Assembly: GCF_900187505.1 (NCBI RefSeq)
Contig: NZ_FYDL01000010.1
Span: forward strand, 186,001-250,000
DNA length: 64,000 bases
Direction: 5' to 3'
Source: Pseudomonas sp. Irchel s3h17
Lineage (GTDB): Bacteria; Pseudomonadota; Gammaproteobacteria; Pseudomonadales; Pseudomonadaceae
Positions 45,475 through 53,586 of this stretch are shown one piece after another. Position numbers and translations under genes: made by a program. The first letter of the stretch is position 1. Every line of letters begins with the position of its first letter. The notes beneath the pieces are model-generated. The model did no database searches. It saw nothing but the letters and a program-made list of their open reading frames with translations, and was not told the DNA's origin.

Positions 45475-45583
45475 GGAGCGAGCACGCTCGCGATGGTCTC
45501 AAGAGCAACGCGTTGAGTCAGAAAGTACGCGTTATCGTTAACGCCCATCGCGAGCGCTCGAGCGTCGACCGGCTGCTCCTACA
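45475..45583. repeat. Imperfect REPIN, GGAGCG-GCTCGCGA type
   Basis: Left arm GGAGCGAGCACGCTCGCGAT; the right arm ATCGCGAGCGCTCGAGCGTC carries an insertion before GCTCCTAC. It lies in the 440-bp clpB-tRNA gap. The rest of that gap (45584-45746) shows no gene. Confidence 0.7.
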
Positions 45584-45746
45584 AGGGTTGACCTTCGTTT
45601 AGCGAACTTTTTTTTCTTAGGGTGTTGAACTGTAAGGAAAAGGCTTGTAAAGTGCGCCCCGCAGTAAGTCGCTCCAAGGGTTTCTTCTCCCCAAGAAGAA
45701 ATCTGAAATAAGTTGCAAATCAGTGTCTTGAAAGCAATTTAGGGGG

Positions 45747-45774
45747 TTGACAGAGGTGTTTAAGCTTGTAGAAT
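45747..45774 (+). promoter_or_regulatory. Strong sigma-70 promoter for the tRNA cluster
   Basis: TTGACA (45747-45752), a 16-bp spacer and TAGAAT (45769-45774), followed by a GC-rich discriminator AGCGCGCC. This form is typical of stringently controlled stable-RNA promoters. The first tRNA starts ~90 bp downstream. Confidence 0.75.
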
Positions 45775-45862
45775 AGCGCGCCTCAGACACACGAACGCAG
45801 CGATGCGAACGGGTCGAAGAGAGTGCAGTAAAGCGTCAAATGTTGTAATTGAAATATGTAGT

Positions 45863-45938
45863 TCCGTGATAGCTCAGTCGGTAGAGCAAATGACTGTTAA
45901 TCATTGGGTCCCAGGTTCGAGTCCTGGTCACGGAGCCA
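45863..45938 (+). tRNA. tRNA-Asn (GTT)
   Basis: 76 nt including encoded CCA. Acceptor stem TCCGTGA/TCACGGA, anticodon GTT at 45896-45898 in loop CTGTTAA, T-loop GGTTCGAGTCC. First of four tRNAs. Confidence 0.97.
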
Positions 45939-45947
45939 ATTTCAAAC

Positions 45948-46024
45948 CGGGGTATAGCGCAGTCCGGTAGCGCGCCTGCTTTGGGAGCAGGATGTCAGGA
46001 GTTCGAATCCCCTTACCCCGACCA
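45948..46024 (+). tRNA. tRNA-Pro (TGG), copy 1
   Basis: 77 nt including CCA. Acceptor stem CGGGGTA/TACCCCG, anticodon TGG at 45982-45984 in loop TTTGGGA. Identical to the copy at 46202-46278. Confidence 0.97.
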
Positions 46025-46029
46025 TTTTT

Positions 46030-46105
46030 GGGTCGTTAGCTCAGTTGGTAGAGCAGTTGGCTTTTAACCAATTGGTCGTAGGTTCGAATCCCACACGACC
46101 CACCA
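46030..46105 (+). tRNA. tRNA-Lys (TTT)
   Basis: 76 nt including CCA. Acceptor stem GGGTCGT/ACGACCC, anticodon TTT at 46063-46065 in loop CTTTTAA. Confidence 0.97.
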
Positions 46106-46170
46106 TTTTTGAAACCAGTTAGCGCTGGAATCGAATCTTAAGATCAGAGGCCAAAAGCACTGATCGTGGA

Positions 46171-46199
46171 AGGCGCCTTTTAAAAGGTGCCTTTTTTTT
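46171..46199 (+). terminator. Terminator-like hairpin between tRNA-Lys and tRNA-Pro copy 2
   Basis: AGGCGCCTTTTAAAAGGTGC followed by CTTTTTTTT. It ends the first three-tRNA transcript immediately before the second tRNA-Pro gene. Confidence 0.8.
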
Positions 46200-46201
46200 A
46201 C

Positions 46202-46278
46202 CGGGGTATAGCGCAGTCCGGTAGCGCGCCTGCTTTGGGAGCAGGATGTCAGGAGTTCGAATCCCCTTACCCCGACCA
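46202..46278 (+). tRNA. tRNA-Pro (TGG), copy 2
   Basis: 77 nt, identical to copy 1 across the whole gene, including CCA and one flanking base on each side. It lies just after the hairpin at 46171-46199, so it would need read-through or its own promoter. Confidence 0.97.
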
Positions 46279-46282
46279 TATT

Positions 46283-46319
46283 AAAAATCCTCGTATCGAA
46301 AGATATGGGGATTTTTTTT
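46283..46319 (+). terminator. Terminator after tRNA-Pro copy 2
   Basis: AAAAATCC and GGATTTTTTTT form a short stem with a long T-run. Confidence 0.7.
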
Positions 46320-46354
46320 GTCCATAGGAAACTCAAGAGCGCCGCAAAGCCAAT

Positions 46355-46442
46355 GTGGGAGCGGGCTTGCTCGCGAAGGGAGTGTGTCAGTCGACATAAG
46401 TGTTGAATTACACGGTCTCTTCGCGAGCAAGCCCGCTCCCAC
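46355..46442. repeat. REPIN, GGGAGCG-GCTCGCGA type
   Basis: Arms GTGGGAGCGGGCTTGCTCGC and GCGAGCAAGCCCGCTCCCAC face each other, directly after ndh on its 3' side. Confidence 0.85.
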
Positions 46443-46453
46443 ACGGGTTTGTT

Positions 46454-47752
46454 TTAGTGCAGCTTCAGGCGCGGCTCGGTCCCGCGTCCGATCTTGCTGC
46501 CCAGCATCAGCATTGCCGTGCGGAAAGGGCCGTACAGCGCCATCTGGTGCATGCGGTACAGCGACACGTAGAACATCCGCGCCAGCCAGCCCTCGAGCAT
46601 CACGCTGCCGGTGAGGTTGCCCATCAAGTTACCCACAGCCGAAAAACGCGACAACGAGATCAGCGAACCGTAATCGGTGTATTTGTAGCTCGGCAGGGGC
46701 TTGCCCTCGATCCGCAGTTTCAGAGACTTTGCCAGCAGCGAGGCTTGCTGGTGGGCGGCCTGGGCCCGTGGCGGCACATTGCGATCGGTACCGGGTTGCG
46801 GGCACGCGGCGCAGTCACCGAAGGCGAAAATATTCTCGTCACGGGTGGTTTGCAGGGTCGGCAACACCTGCAGTTGGTTGATGCGGTTGGTTTCCAGGCC
46901 ATCGATGTCCTTGAGGAAGCCCGGTGCGCGTATGCCCGCCGCCCAGACTTTCAGGCTGGCATTGATTGTTTTGCCATCAGCCGTGATCAGGCTGTCAGTC
47001 GTCACTTCGCTGACCGCGGCATTGGTCATGACGTTGACCCCGAGCTTCTCCAGGGTTTTATGCACCGGCCCACCGATACGCTCGGGCAGGGCAGGCAATA
47101 CCCGTGGCCCGGCCTCGATCAGGGTGATGTGCATGTTTTCCGGCTTGATCCGGTCCAGGCCATAGGCCGCCAGTTCATGGGCCGCGTTGTGCAGTTCGGC
47201 GGCCAGTTCGACACCGGTGGCACCCGCGCCGACGATGGCCACGCTGATTTGCTCGACCTGGTCGGTCTGCCCGGCGTGGGCGCGCAGGTAGTGGTTGAGC
47301 AACTGTTGGTGGAAACGTTCGGCCTGCTTGCGGGTGTCGAGGAACAGGCAGTGTTGCGCTGCGCCCAAGGTGCCGAAGTCGTTGGTGGTGCTGCCGACTG
47401 AAATCACCAGCGAGTCGTAGGCCACTTCACGGGCCGGCACCAGTTCCAGGCCGTGTTCGTCGTAGGTCGCGGCCAGCTGGATTTTTTTCTGTGCCCGATC
47501 GAGCCCGCTCATGCGCCCGAGCTGGAACTCGAAGTGGTTCCATTTGGCTTGGGCAACATAGTTGAGTTCGTCTTCGGAGGAGTTCAGGGAGCCGGCGGCC
47601 ACTTCATGCAGCAGGGGTTTCCAGATGTGGGTCAGGTTCGCGTCGACCAGCATCACGCTGGCCGTGCCGCGTTTACCCAGAGTCTTACCCAGACGGGTAG
47701 CCAACTCCAGGCCGCCGGCGCCGCCGCCGACGATGACAATACGATGAGTCAT
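46454..47752 (-). CDS. ndh: Type II NADH dehydrogenase (NDH-2)
   Basis: A 432-residue membrane-associated flavoprotein that passes electrons from NADH to ubiquinone without pumping protons. FAD Rossmann motif RIVIVGGGAGGLELATRLG at the N-terminus, second nucleotide-binding VAIVGAGATGVELAAELH, and FAFGDCAACPQ near the C-terminal FAD site. A C-terminal amphipathic membrane-anchoring stretch follows. An in-frame extension of 12 codons upstream is not family-like. Confidence 0.92.
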   Translation of the reverse strand: MTHRIVIVGGGAGGLELATRLGKTLGKRGTASVMLVDANLTHIWKPLLHEVAAGSLNSSEDELNYVAQAKWNHFEFQLGRMSGLDRAQKKIQLAATYDEHGLELVPAREVAYDSLVISVGSTTNDFGTLGAAQHCLFLDTRKQAERFHQQLLNHYLRAHAGQTDQVEQISVAIVGAGATGVELAAELHNAAHELAAYGLDRIKPENMHITLIEAGPRVLPALPERIGGPVHKTLEKLGVNVMTNAAVSEVTTDSLITADGKTINASLKVWAAGIRAPGFLKDIDGLETNRINQLQVLPTLQTTRDENIFAFGDCAACPQPGTDRNVPPRAQAAHQQASLLAKSLKLRIEGKPLPSYKYTDYGSLISLSRFSAVGNLMGNLTGSVMLEGWLARMFYVSLYRMHQMALYGPFRTAMLMLGSKIGRGTEPRLKLH

Positions 47753-47804
47753 GGGGATATCTCGCAAGGCTAAAAGAAATCGGTGCAATTACCCGAGCGA
47801 GCAT

Positions 47805-47984
47805 GAGGGTCTGTTGACGTTTGATGACGACCACATGGGCGTCCGTCCCTTCGGGTTGCGCTCCAACGAGCGCGAGGCTGCGTTGCGGGATTTGCCAAGG
47901 GAACAACCATTGGCGGCATCCCGCGCCTTGCCTCGCGCTCGTTGGAACGCAACGCGGTTCGTCATCAAACGTCAACAGACCCTC
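47805..47984. mobile_element. MITE-like inverted-repeat element
   Basis: A 180-bp element with perfect 26-bp terminal inverted repeats beginning GAGGGTCTGTTGACGTTTGA (47805-47830 and 47959-47984) and a second inner inverted pair (GTTGCGCTCCAACGAGCGCG and near complement). It has no coding capacity and is distinct in sequence from the REP families here. It lies between ndh and the DUF3094 gene and ends 7 bp from the latter's stop. I believe similar repeats, often mis-annotated as short proteins, occur in other Pseudomonas, but no search was done. Confidence 0.7.
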
Positions 47985-47990
47985 GGCGGC

Positions 47991-48164
47991 TCATAGCGTC
48001 AGGTAACTGATTAAACGGCTCAACAGGCCCAGGCCAATGGTCACTGCCAGTACCACCACCAGGAGCATCCACGGCCGGAAAGGCCGGCGCTCGACTTGGT
48101 GCTGGGACAGTTGCAGGTACTCTTCGACATGCTGTTGGTCGTCGGGGTTCAGGCGGCTGGTCAT
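47991..48164 (-). CDS. DUF3094 small membrane protein
   Basis: A 57-residue protein, MTSRLNPDDQQHVEEYLQLS..., with one C-terminal membrane segment (MLLVVVLAVTIGLGLLSRLI). The short helix plus single span is typical of DUF3094. Function unknown. The 228-bp gap to the DUF1780 gene shows no further gene. Confidence 0.75.
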   Translation of the reverse strand: MTSRLNPDDQQHVEEYLQLSQHQVERRPFRPWMLLVVVLAVTIGLGLLSRLISYLTL

Positions 48165-48392
48165 ATAAGGCCTCGTCAGGTAGACGTTGCTAAATGTATG
48201 GAAGCTACAGCGCGCAGCCAGGTTATACGCTGGTCGGCATTGGACGGAGCATAGCCGCTCGCGGGCAGGGGGCCGATGCACAGGGTACCCCCCAGGCGAA
48301 TGATGCCACTTTGTAACATTGGAGCGCTGATTGCACCATGTCCGTCCCCTGAACGTGTCGACAATCTGTCGGCAATCAATCCTGCACAGGGC

Positions 48393-49019
48393 TCACAGAC
48401 TGATTCCGACGTCGAAGACAATGCTGCGGCCCAGGTTGCCGCGCAGAAAGTCCGGGGCGTCGGGGTGGGCAAACAACACGCGGGCGAAGGTTGGACCGAC
48501 CAGTGACAACGAGCGCCAGCCCTGGCGCAGGTATTCGGTGGGGGGCGGGAAGTGGCTGTTGAGGTCCAGCACTTCGCGCTTGAGGCTGGCGAAGGCGATG
48601 ATGTCCAGCTCGCCCAGGTCCATGCCGCGTTCTTTGTAGTTGTGCGCTTTTTTGCGCAAGGTGGGCGCCAATCGCAACAAGAACTCGTTGGCCGGAATGC
48701 GCCTGGGCTTGGCTTCGCGGCGCACCAGTTGGCTCAGGGAGAAGGCGCTGCGTCGACGTTGCAGTTCGTCGCGCCACTCGTCATTGAGCCGTCGGCCTTC
48801 ATCGAGCACGAAGAAGACTTCGAAATTGGCCTCGCGAAACAGCACGTCCGGCGGCTCGCCCGCCGGGCTGAACTCGTCGGCGCGGTAGGGGATGTTCAAG
48901 CCTTGTAGCAGGCGTTGGCAGACCCAACGCTCACGCTCCCATTTGCGGGCATTGGAAAGGAAGGCGTTGGCTTGCTCGGCCGCGATGGTCAGCAGGCGTA
49001 AGTAGTCTGAATCATCCAT
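48393..49019 (-). CDS. DUF1780 family protein
   Basis: A 208-residue cytosolic protein starting MDDSDYLRLLTIAAEQANAF. The DUF1780-type core includes NARKWERERWVCQRLLQGLN, PPDVLFREANFEVFFVLDEG and KERGMDLGELDIIAFASLKR. The D...E...F-VLDEGRRLNDEW pattern recalls nuclease-like folds, but that is only a guess. Function unknown. Confidence 0.8.
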   Translation of the reverse strand: MDDSDYLRLLTIAAEQANAFLSNARKWERERWVCQRLLQGLNIPYRADEFSPAGEPPDVLFREANFEVFFVLDEGRRLNDEWRDELQRRRSAFSLSQLVRREAKPRRIPANEFLLRLAPTLRKKAHNYKERGMDLGELDIIAFASLKREVLDLNSHFPPPTEYLRQGWRSLSLVGPTFARVLFAHPDAPDFLRGNLGRSIVFDVGISL

Positions 49020-49113
49020 AGGCCAAGCTTAGCGCCCAAATGCGATCGCAAAGAAGACATTTGTCGTCTCTGCTCGGCCAGATGGGTCCGTCGGCGTGCC
49101 GCCGTTCAACGCG

Positions 49114-51780
49114 TTACCAACTCATACGCAATCCCAGGGTGCCGGAGACACCGTCCATATCGTTGCTGTCCAGATGGGTGTTGTAGTCGACGCTCGTGTA
49201 GACGCTGACACTTACCGACAGTTTGGCCACCACCCCCAGGCCAAGGTCGGCGGTGGATGATTCATGCTCGCTCTTGATTCGGTCTGCGCCGTCGTAGGTC
49301 ACCGTGTCGTAACCACCAAACGTTTTCCAGGCATTGGCTCTCAGGTAAGGCTCCAGCGGGATATTCTGCACCCGGTAGCGGCCCTTGAGACGGGCACCGA
49401 GACGGCCCGTCCAGTAGTCCTGGGAATCGAACGAGACTTCGGAAATACCGTCATTCTGGTTATCCAGATCAATCTGCTGGTGGATCACCTGAACCTGGGG
49501 TTCGACGACCCAGTTTTCCGACACAGCCAATGGGTAACCGGCTTCCAGTGACAGCGCCAGCGCATCGCCTTCAGTGTCCATTTTCACCCCGCGCTCGGAG
49601 CGGTTGTCGCCATCCAGGCGCGACCACATAGCGACGGCGTCGACATAGCCATTGCTTGAATCAATCAGGGTCCAGTAGGCGCCGACATGATCGCCGTCGA
49701 GTTTCACCCGCCCCGAACGCCGATCCTGGAAGCCTTCGGCAAAGCCGTCGACATCGCCCTGCAGGTGGCTGTGACCCACGAAGAAGCCGAAGCGCTGGAG
49801 TTGCCCGCCACCGTTCTGTGACGCATACAGGTCATGACCGATCTGGAAACCCTGGAGCGAGCCGTCGAAATGGGGGGACACGGTGCCGGACCAGCTCTTT
49901 TGCAAATCACTGCCATAAGCCCGGCCCCAGCCTGCGGGGACCGCGCCGGTTTCAGTCAACAAGCTTTGCTCGCCCTGGCGTTCATGGAACGTGCCGAGTG
50001 CCTGCAGGGTCATCAGTTGGGCGGCAGGGATCACCACGGAGTACACCGGTACTTCCAGGCGATACAACGGAATCGGATCCGCGCCGGCTACTGCTGTCGG
50101 TACGGGTGGGGTGGTGGCGGCAGGCACTGGCGAGCTTTCAGCGACAAGCTGGGTGGGGGCGGGCGTGGCTGGCTCTTCGGGTGCGACAGGTCGAGCGGTC
50201 GGTGGCTCGATTGGCGGCTCATCTGGATCAACAATCAGAACAGGCGGCGCCACGGGTGGCGGGGCGGGAGGCACTGCGGGGGGAGGGTTCACCACCGGCG
50301 GGACGGTGGGGGGCGGGACGGCCACCACGGATGAACGCAGGTACCAGCTGTTTTCCGAGCCGGCTGTGACCCCGCCTTTGAACAGGTAGTACTGATACGC
50401 CCCGGCCGACAGTGAGCCCTTCAGGGCGAAGGCATCGTTGCTGCTGATGGCGCCATTTTGCGCCTGCACTACCTGGATGCCGTTCTGCCGGGTCAACCCG
50501 CCCAGACCGCCCAGATTGCTGATACCCAGCTGGGTATTGCCGCTGAGGGTGCCTTGGGAGACCACGAGTTTGTCGCTGGCCGCGTTGTCGTCGCCGAGTA
50601 CAGTTTGCAGCAGCAACTGTCCGTTATGGCCGACGTAGTTGCCGTGCACCGTCAGCGAGTCGGTTGTGCTGTTGCTGCCGGTGGTCATGTCGATGCTGCC
50701 GGCGTTGTTCAGTGTCGCCAGCCCGCCTGCGGTATAGGGCCGGACACTGCCCCGGGTGACCGCCATGACGCTGCTGTCATCGATGGCGAAGGTACCGGTT
50801 GCGGTTGCACTGTCACCGAGAAAAAAGTCCCCGGCCAGAGCAAAGTGCGAGTGGTTGTTCAGCTCGACGTTCTCCCAGCCAAGGTAGCGCGAGGCCCCCG
50901 CCGAGGTGGTGTTGTCGAAGGTCAGGCGGTCATTGCCCATCCCGCCATCCAGTGACGGGCTCAAGGCCAGCGTGCTTTCGCTCAGTTGGCTGAGCAAGGC
51001 TATGTCGTCGCCATCGCCCATCAGTATGTCCGAGGTGATCTGGCCGCCGGTCCAGGTGAGGCTGTCGTTGCCGGCGCTGGCGCGTATTTGCCCGGAAATC
51101 ACTCCACCCGTGATGGTAATGCTGTCGTCGCCACCGCTGACACTGACATTGCCACCGATGCTGCCGCCAGAAACGATGATGGTGTCCTGGCCGAATGCGC
51201 TGACCAGGTTACCCAGAATGCTGCCGCCAGACAGCTCGAAGATGTTGTTGTCCAGCTTCATGTCCACCCGGCCGATGGTACCGCCAGTCATCTTCGCCAC
51301 ATCGCCATCTTCGAAGGCCTTGACTATGGTGCCAGCGGTCATGAGAAATGTATCTCGGCTGTCGCCTTGAGCCAGGGACCGGACCTGCCCCCCATTCATC
51401 ACGAAGTCATCAATGCCATTGCCCTGTAGCACTGCTCCGTCGATCTGGCCGGCGTTGATGTGCAGGCTGTCCTGGCCATCTCCTTGATCGAGCGAGCCTG
51501 TGAGGACGCCGGAGTTCATCAACACCCGGTCGGCACCGGCCCCGAAGCGGACGTTGCCGTTGATGACGCCGCTGCCATCGGTCGGGAAGGTCAGGCTGTT
51601 GTTGCCTGAAAGGTCGGTCAGCGAACTGCCGGTGCCACTGTCACAGACATAGCTGCTGTCACCGCTCCCGGGTGTCAGGGGGCAGGCCGCGTGAACCGGG
51701 AGGCAGGTGAGTATCAGCAGTGAAGTGGGCAGTGCAAAGACAGATGGCAGGTTGCTGAAATGTCTGAAGTGACGACGCAT
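49114..51780 (-). CDS. Autotransporter with a 20-residue repeat passenger
   Basis: An 888-residue type V secreted protein. Signal peptide about 1-31 (LLILTCLPVHA|ACPL). Residues ~69-262 contain about ten 20-residue repeats of the form xGxGxDxxxxxGGxIxGxx, for example GGDDSITITGGVISGQI and FGQDTIIVSGGSIGGNV; these suggest a beta-helix or beta-roll with possible calcium sites. A proline-rich linker spans ~497-570. Residues ~620-888 form the autotransporter beta-domain, starting GWGRAYGSDLQKSWSG and ending GLRMSW with a terminal aromatic. No protease or lipase motif is visible. The neighbours are transporter genes, so it seems part of accessory DNA. Confidence 0.82.
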   Translation of the reverse strand: MRRHFRHFSNLPSVFALPTSLLILTCLPVHAACPLTPGSGDSSYVCDSGTGSSLTDLSGNNSLTFPTDGSGVINGNVRFGAGADRVLMNSGVLTGSLDQGDGQDSLHINAGQIDGAVLQGNGIDDFVMNGGQVRSLAQGDSRDTFLMTAGTIVKAFEDGDVAKMTGGTIGRVDMKLDNNIFELSGGSILGNLVSAFGQDTIIVSGGSIGGNVSVSGGDDSITITGGVISGQIRASAGNDSLTWTGGQITSDILMGDGDDIALLSQLSESTLALSPSLDGGMGNDRLTFDNTTSAGASRYLGWENVELNNHSHFALAGDFFLGDSATATGTFAIDDSSVMAVTRGSVRPYTAGGLATLNNAGSIDMTTGSNSTTDSLTVHGNYVGHNGQLLLQTVLGDDNAASDKLVVSQGTLSGNTQLGISNLGGLGGLTRQNGIQVVQAQNGAISSNDAFALKGSLSAGAYQYYLFKGGVTAGSENSWYLRSSVVAVPPPTVPPVVNPPPAVPPAPPPVAPPVLIVDPDEPPIEPPTARPVAPEEPATPAPTQLVAESSPVPAATTPPVPTAVAGADPIPLYRLEVPVYSVVIPAAQLMTLQALGTFHERQGEQSLLTETGAVPAGWGRAYGSDLQKSWSGTVSPHFDGSLQGFQIGHDLYASQNGGGQLQRFGFFVGHSHLQGDVDGFAEGFQDRRSGRVKLDGDHVGAYWTLIDSSNGYVDAVAMWSRLDGDNRSERGVKMDTEGDALALSLEAGYPLAVSENWVVEPQVQVIHQQIDLDNQNDGISEVSFDSQDYWTGRLGARLKGRYRVQNIPLEPYLRANAWKTFGGYDTVTYDGADRIKSEHESSTADLGLGVVAKLSVSVSVYTSVDYNTHLDSNDMDGVSGTLGLRMSW

Positions 51781-52158
51781 GGCCTATCCCTGTTGGATTA
51801 ATGACAGATCGTCCTGATCCTGAACAGGGCCCAAGCGGTGCCGCTGAAACCACCCAAACCTGTGACCTGACAACGTGCAATGGCTGTTCCGTCAGCCATG
51901 TGAAGGTCTAGTCGGATTTTTTCAGTCCGCCAGTCTGTCCCGACAAATGGACTGTTATAACTGACAGTTGTGTAATGTATTTTTTTCTGAATGCGGGGCT
52001 GCCATGCAGTGTTTCCCTGGCATCCGTGCCTGCACAAAACGGATAACGATCTGCGCTGAGCGGATATTGCCGCGCCCCTGACATCCCTACCCTCGGTTCT
52101 ACGCACGTTTACCGCGTTACCGACGCTCATAAAAAAACAACAACAAGAGACAGATGCC
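51781..52158. other. Divergent intergenic region, autotransporter to benK
   Basis: A 378-bp gap with no gene I can support. It holds both divergent promoters. An AT-rich patch with a near-palindromic TGTTATAACTGACA and a TTTTTTCTG run lies around 51950-51990. No regulator motif is identifiable with confidence. Confidence 0.4.
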
Positions 52159-53502
52159 ATGCGCAAGATCGACGTACATGAGGTTATCGACAACGCTCGT
52201 TTCAACCGCTTTCACTGGATGGTGCTGTTCTGGTGTGCCCTGATCATCATCTTCGACGGCTACGATCTGGTGATCTACGGCGTGGTGCTGCCGATGCTGA
52301 TGAAAGAGTGGGGGCTCAGCCCTCTGCAGGCCGGTGCGCTGGGCAGTTATGCCCTGTTCGGGATGATGTTCGGGGCGCTGTTTTTCGGCCCGCTGTCGGA
52401 CAAGATCGGCCGTAAGAAAGCCATCACCCTGTGCGTGATCCTGTTCAGCGGCTTTACCGTGCTCAACGGTTTTGCCCGCAACCCCACGGAGTTCGGTCTC
52501 TGCCGGTTCATTGCCGGGTTGGGCATTGGCGGGGTGATGCCCAATGTGGTGGCGCTGATGAACGAGTACGCGCCGAAAAAAATCCGCAGCACCCTGGTGG
52601 CCATCATGTTCAGCGGCTACTCGGTGGGCGGCATGCTCTCGGCCGGGCTGGGCATCGTGCTGATCCCCAGCTTTGGCTGGCAATCGGTATTTTACGTGGC
52701 GCTGCTGCCGTTGCTGCTGTTGCCGCTGATCATGTATTTCCTGCCCGAGTCGGTGGGTTTCATGCTGCGTCAGGGGCGCCATGCAGAAGCACGCAAGGTG
52801 CTGGAGCGAATCGATCCGGCCTACGTCGCGCAGACCGGCGATCAACTGCACATGAGTGAAGTGAAGGGCACCGGCACACCGGTGTTGCAGCTGTTTCGCG
52901 AAGGCCGGGCACTGCGCACGCTGATGCTGTGGCTGGCATTTTTCTGCTGCCTGCTGATGGTCTACGCCCTGAGCTCCTGGCTGCCGAAACTGATGGCCAA
53001 CGCCGGTTATAGCCTTGGCTCGAGCCTGTCGTTCCTGCTGGTGCTGAACTTCGGTGCGATCTTCGGTGCGGTGGGTGGAGGTGTACTGGGTGACAGGCTC
53101 AACCTGCCACGAGTGCTGGCGGTGTTTTTCGCCATGGCGGCGGTGTCGATCACCTTGCTCGGCTTCAATAGCCCGATGCCGGTGTTGTACCTGCTGATCG
53201 CCATTGCCGGTGCCACCACCATCGGCTCGCAAATTCTGCTGTATGCCTGCGCCGCGCAGTTCTACTCCATGGCCATTCGTTCCACCGGCCTGGGCTGGGC
53301 CTCGGGCATTGGCCGTAACGGTGCCATCGTCGGCCCGCTGTTGGGCGGTGCCTTGCTGGGGATCAGCCTGCCGCTGCAGCTGAACTTCATGGCGTTCGCG
53401 TTGCCCGGGGCCGTGGCGGCCATCGCCATGACGGTGTTCGCCATCAGCAGTCAGCGCAGCGCCAAAGGCGTTGCCCAGGCAATGACACCGACTAGCGCCT
53501 GA
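52159..53502 (+). CDS. benK: MFS aromatic-acid:H+ symporter, BenK-like
   Basis: A 447-residue inner-membrane carrier with 12 predicted spans. MFS motif GPLSDKIGRKKAI between spans 2 and 3, and DGYDLVIYGVVLP in span 1, which carries the Asp typical of the aromatic-acid family (BenK, PcaK). Substrate is probably benzoate, given that benE and a BenF-like porin follow. No benABCD catabolic genes are in the window. Confidence 0.82.
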   Translation: MRKIDVHEVIDNARFNRFHWMVLFWCALIIIFDGYDLVIYGVVLPMLMKEWGLSPLQAGALGSYALFGMMFGALFFGPLSDKIGRKKAITLCVILFSGFTVLNGFARNPTEFGLCRFIAGLGIGGVMPNVVALMNEYAPKKIRSTLVAIMFSGYSVGGMLSAGLGIVLIPSFGWQSVFYVALLPLLLLPLIMYFLPESVGFMLRQGRHAEARKVLERIDPAYVAQTGDQLHMSEVKGTGTPVLQLFREGRALRTLMLWLAFFCCLLMVYALSSWLPKLMANAGYSLGSSLSFLLVLNFGAIFGAVGGGVLGDRLNLPRVLAVFFAMAAVSITLLGFNSPMPVLYLLIAIAGATTIGSQILLYACAAQFYSMAIRSTGLGWASGIGRNGAIVGPLLGGALLGISLPLQLNFMAFALPGAVAAIAMTVFAISSQRSAKGVAQAMTPTSA

Positions 53503-53586
53503 CCTGGGCTGTCCGTTGATGTTCCCCAAACAAGAGCGACCGGCCCAGTGCCACGGATCGCCTGATGAGTCTTGCGGCGAGGTGCC

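Noticed and set aside
42990..45548. An 852-codon open frame antisense to clpB
   Set aside because: Same cause: stops are rare opposite biased GC-rich codons. No ribosome binding site or recognisable domain.
45584..45746. A possible small RNA between the REPIN and the tRNA promoter
   Set aside because: No convincing promoter-terminator pair; the region is explained as upstream sequence of the tRNA promoter.
47685..48006. Several short ORFs inside the ndh-DUF3094 gap
   Set aside because: They are translations of the two arms of the MITE-like palindrome (47805-47984) and not genes.
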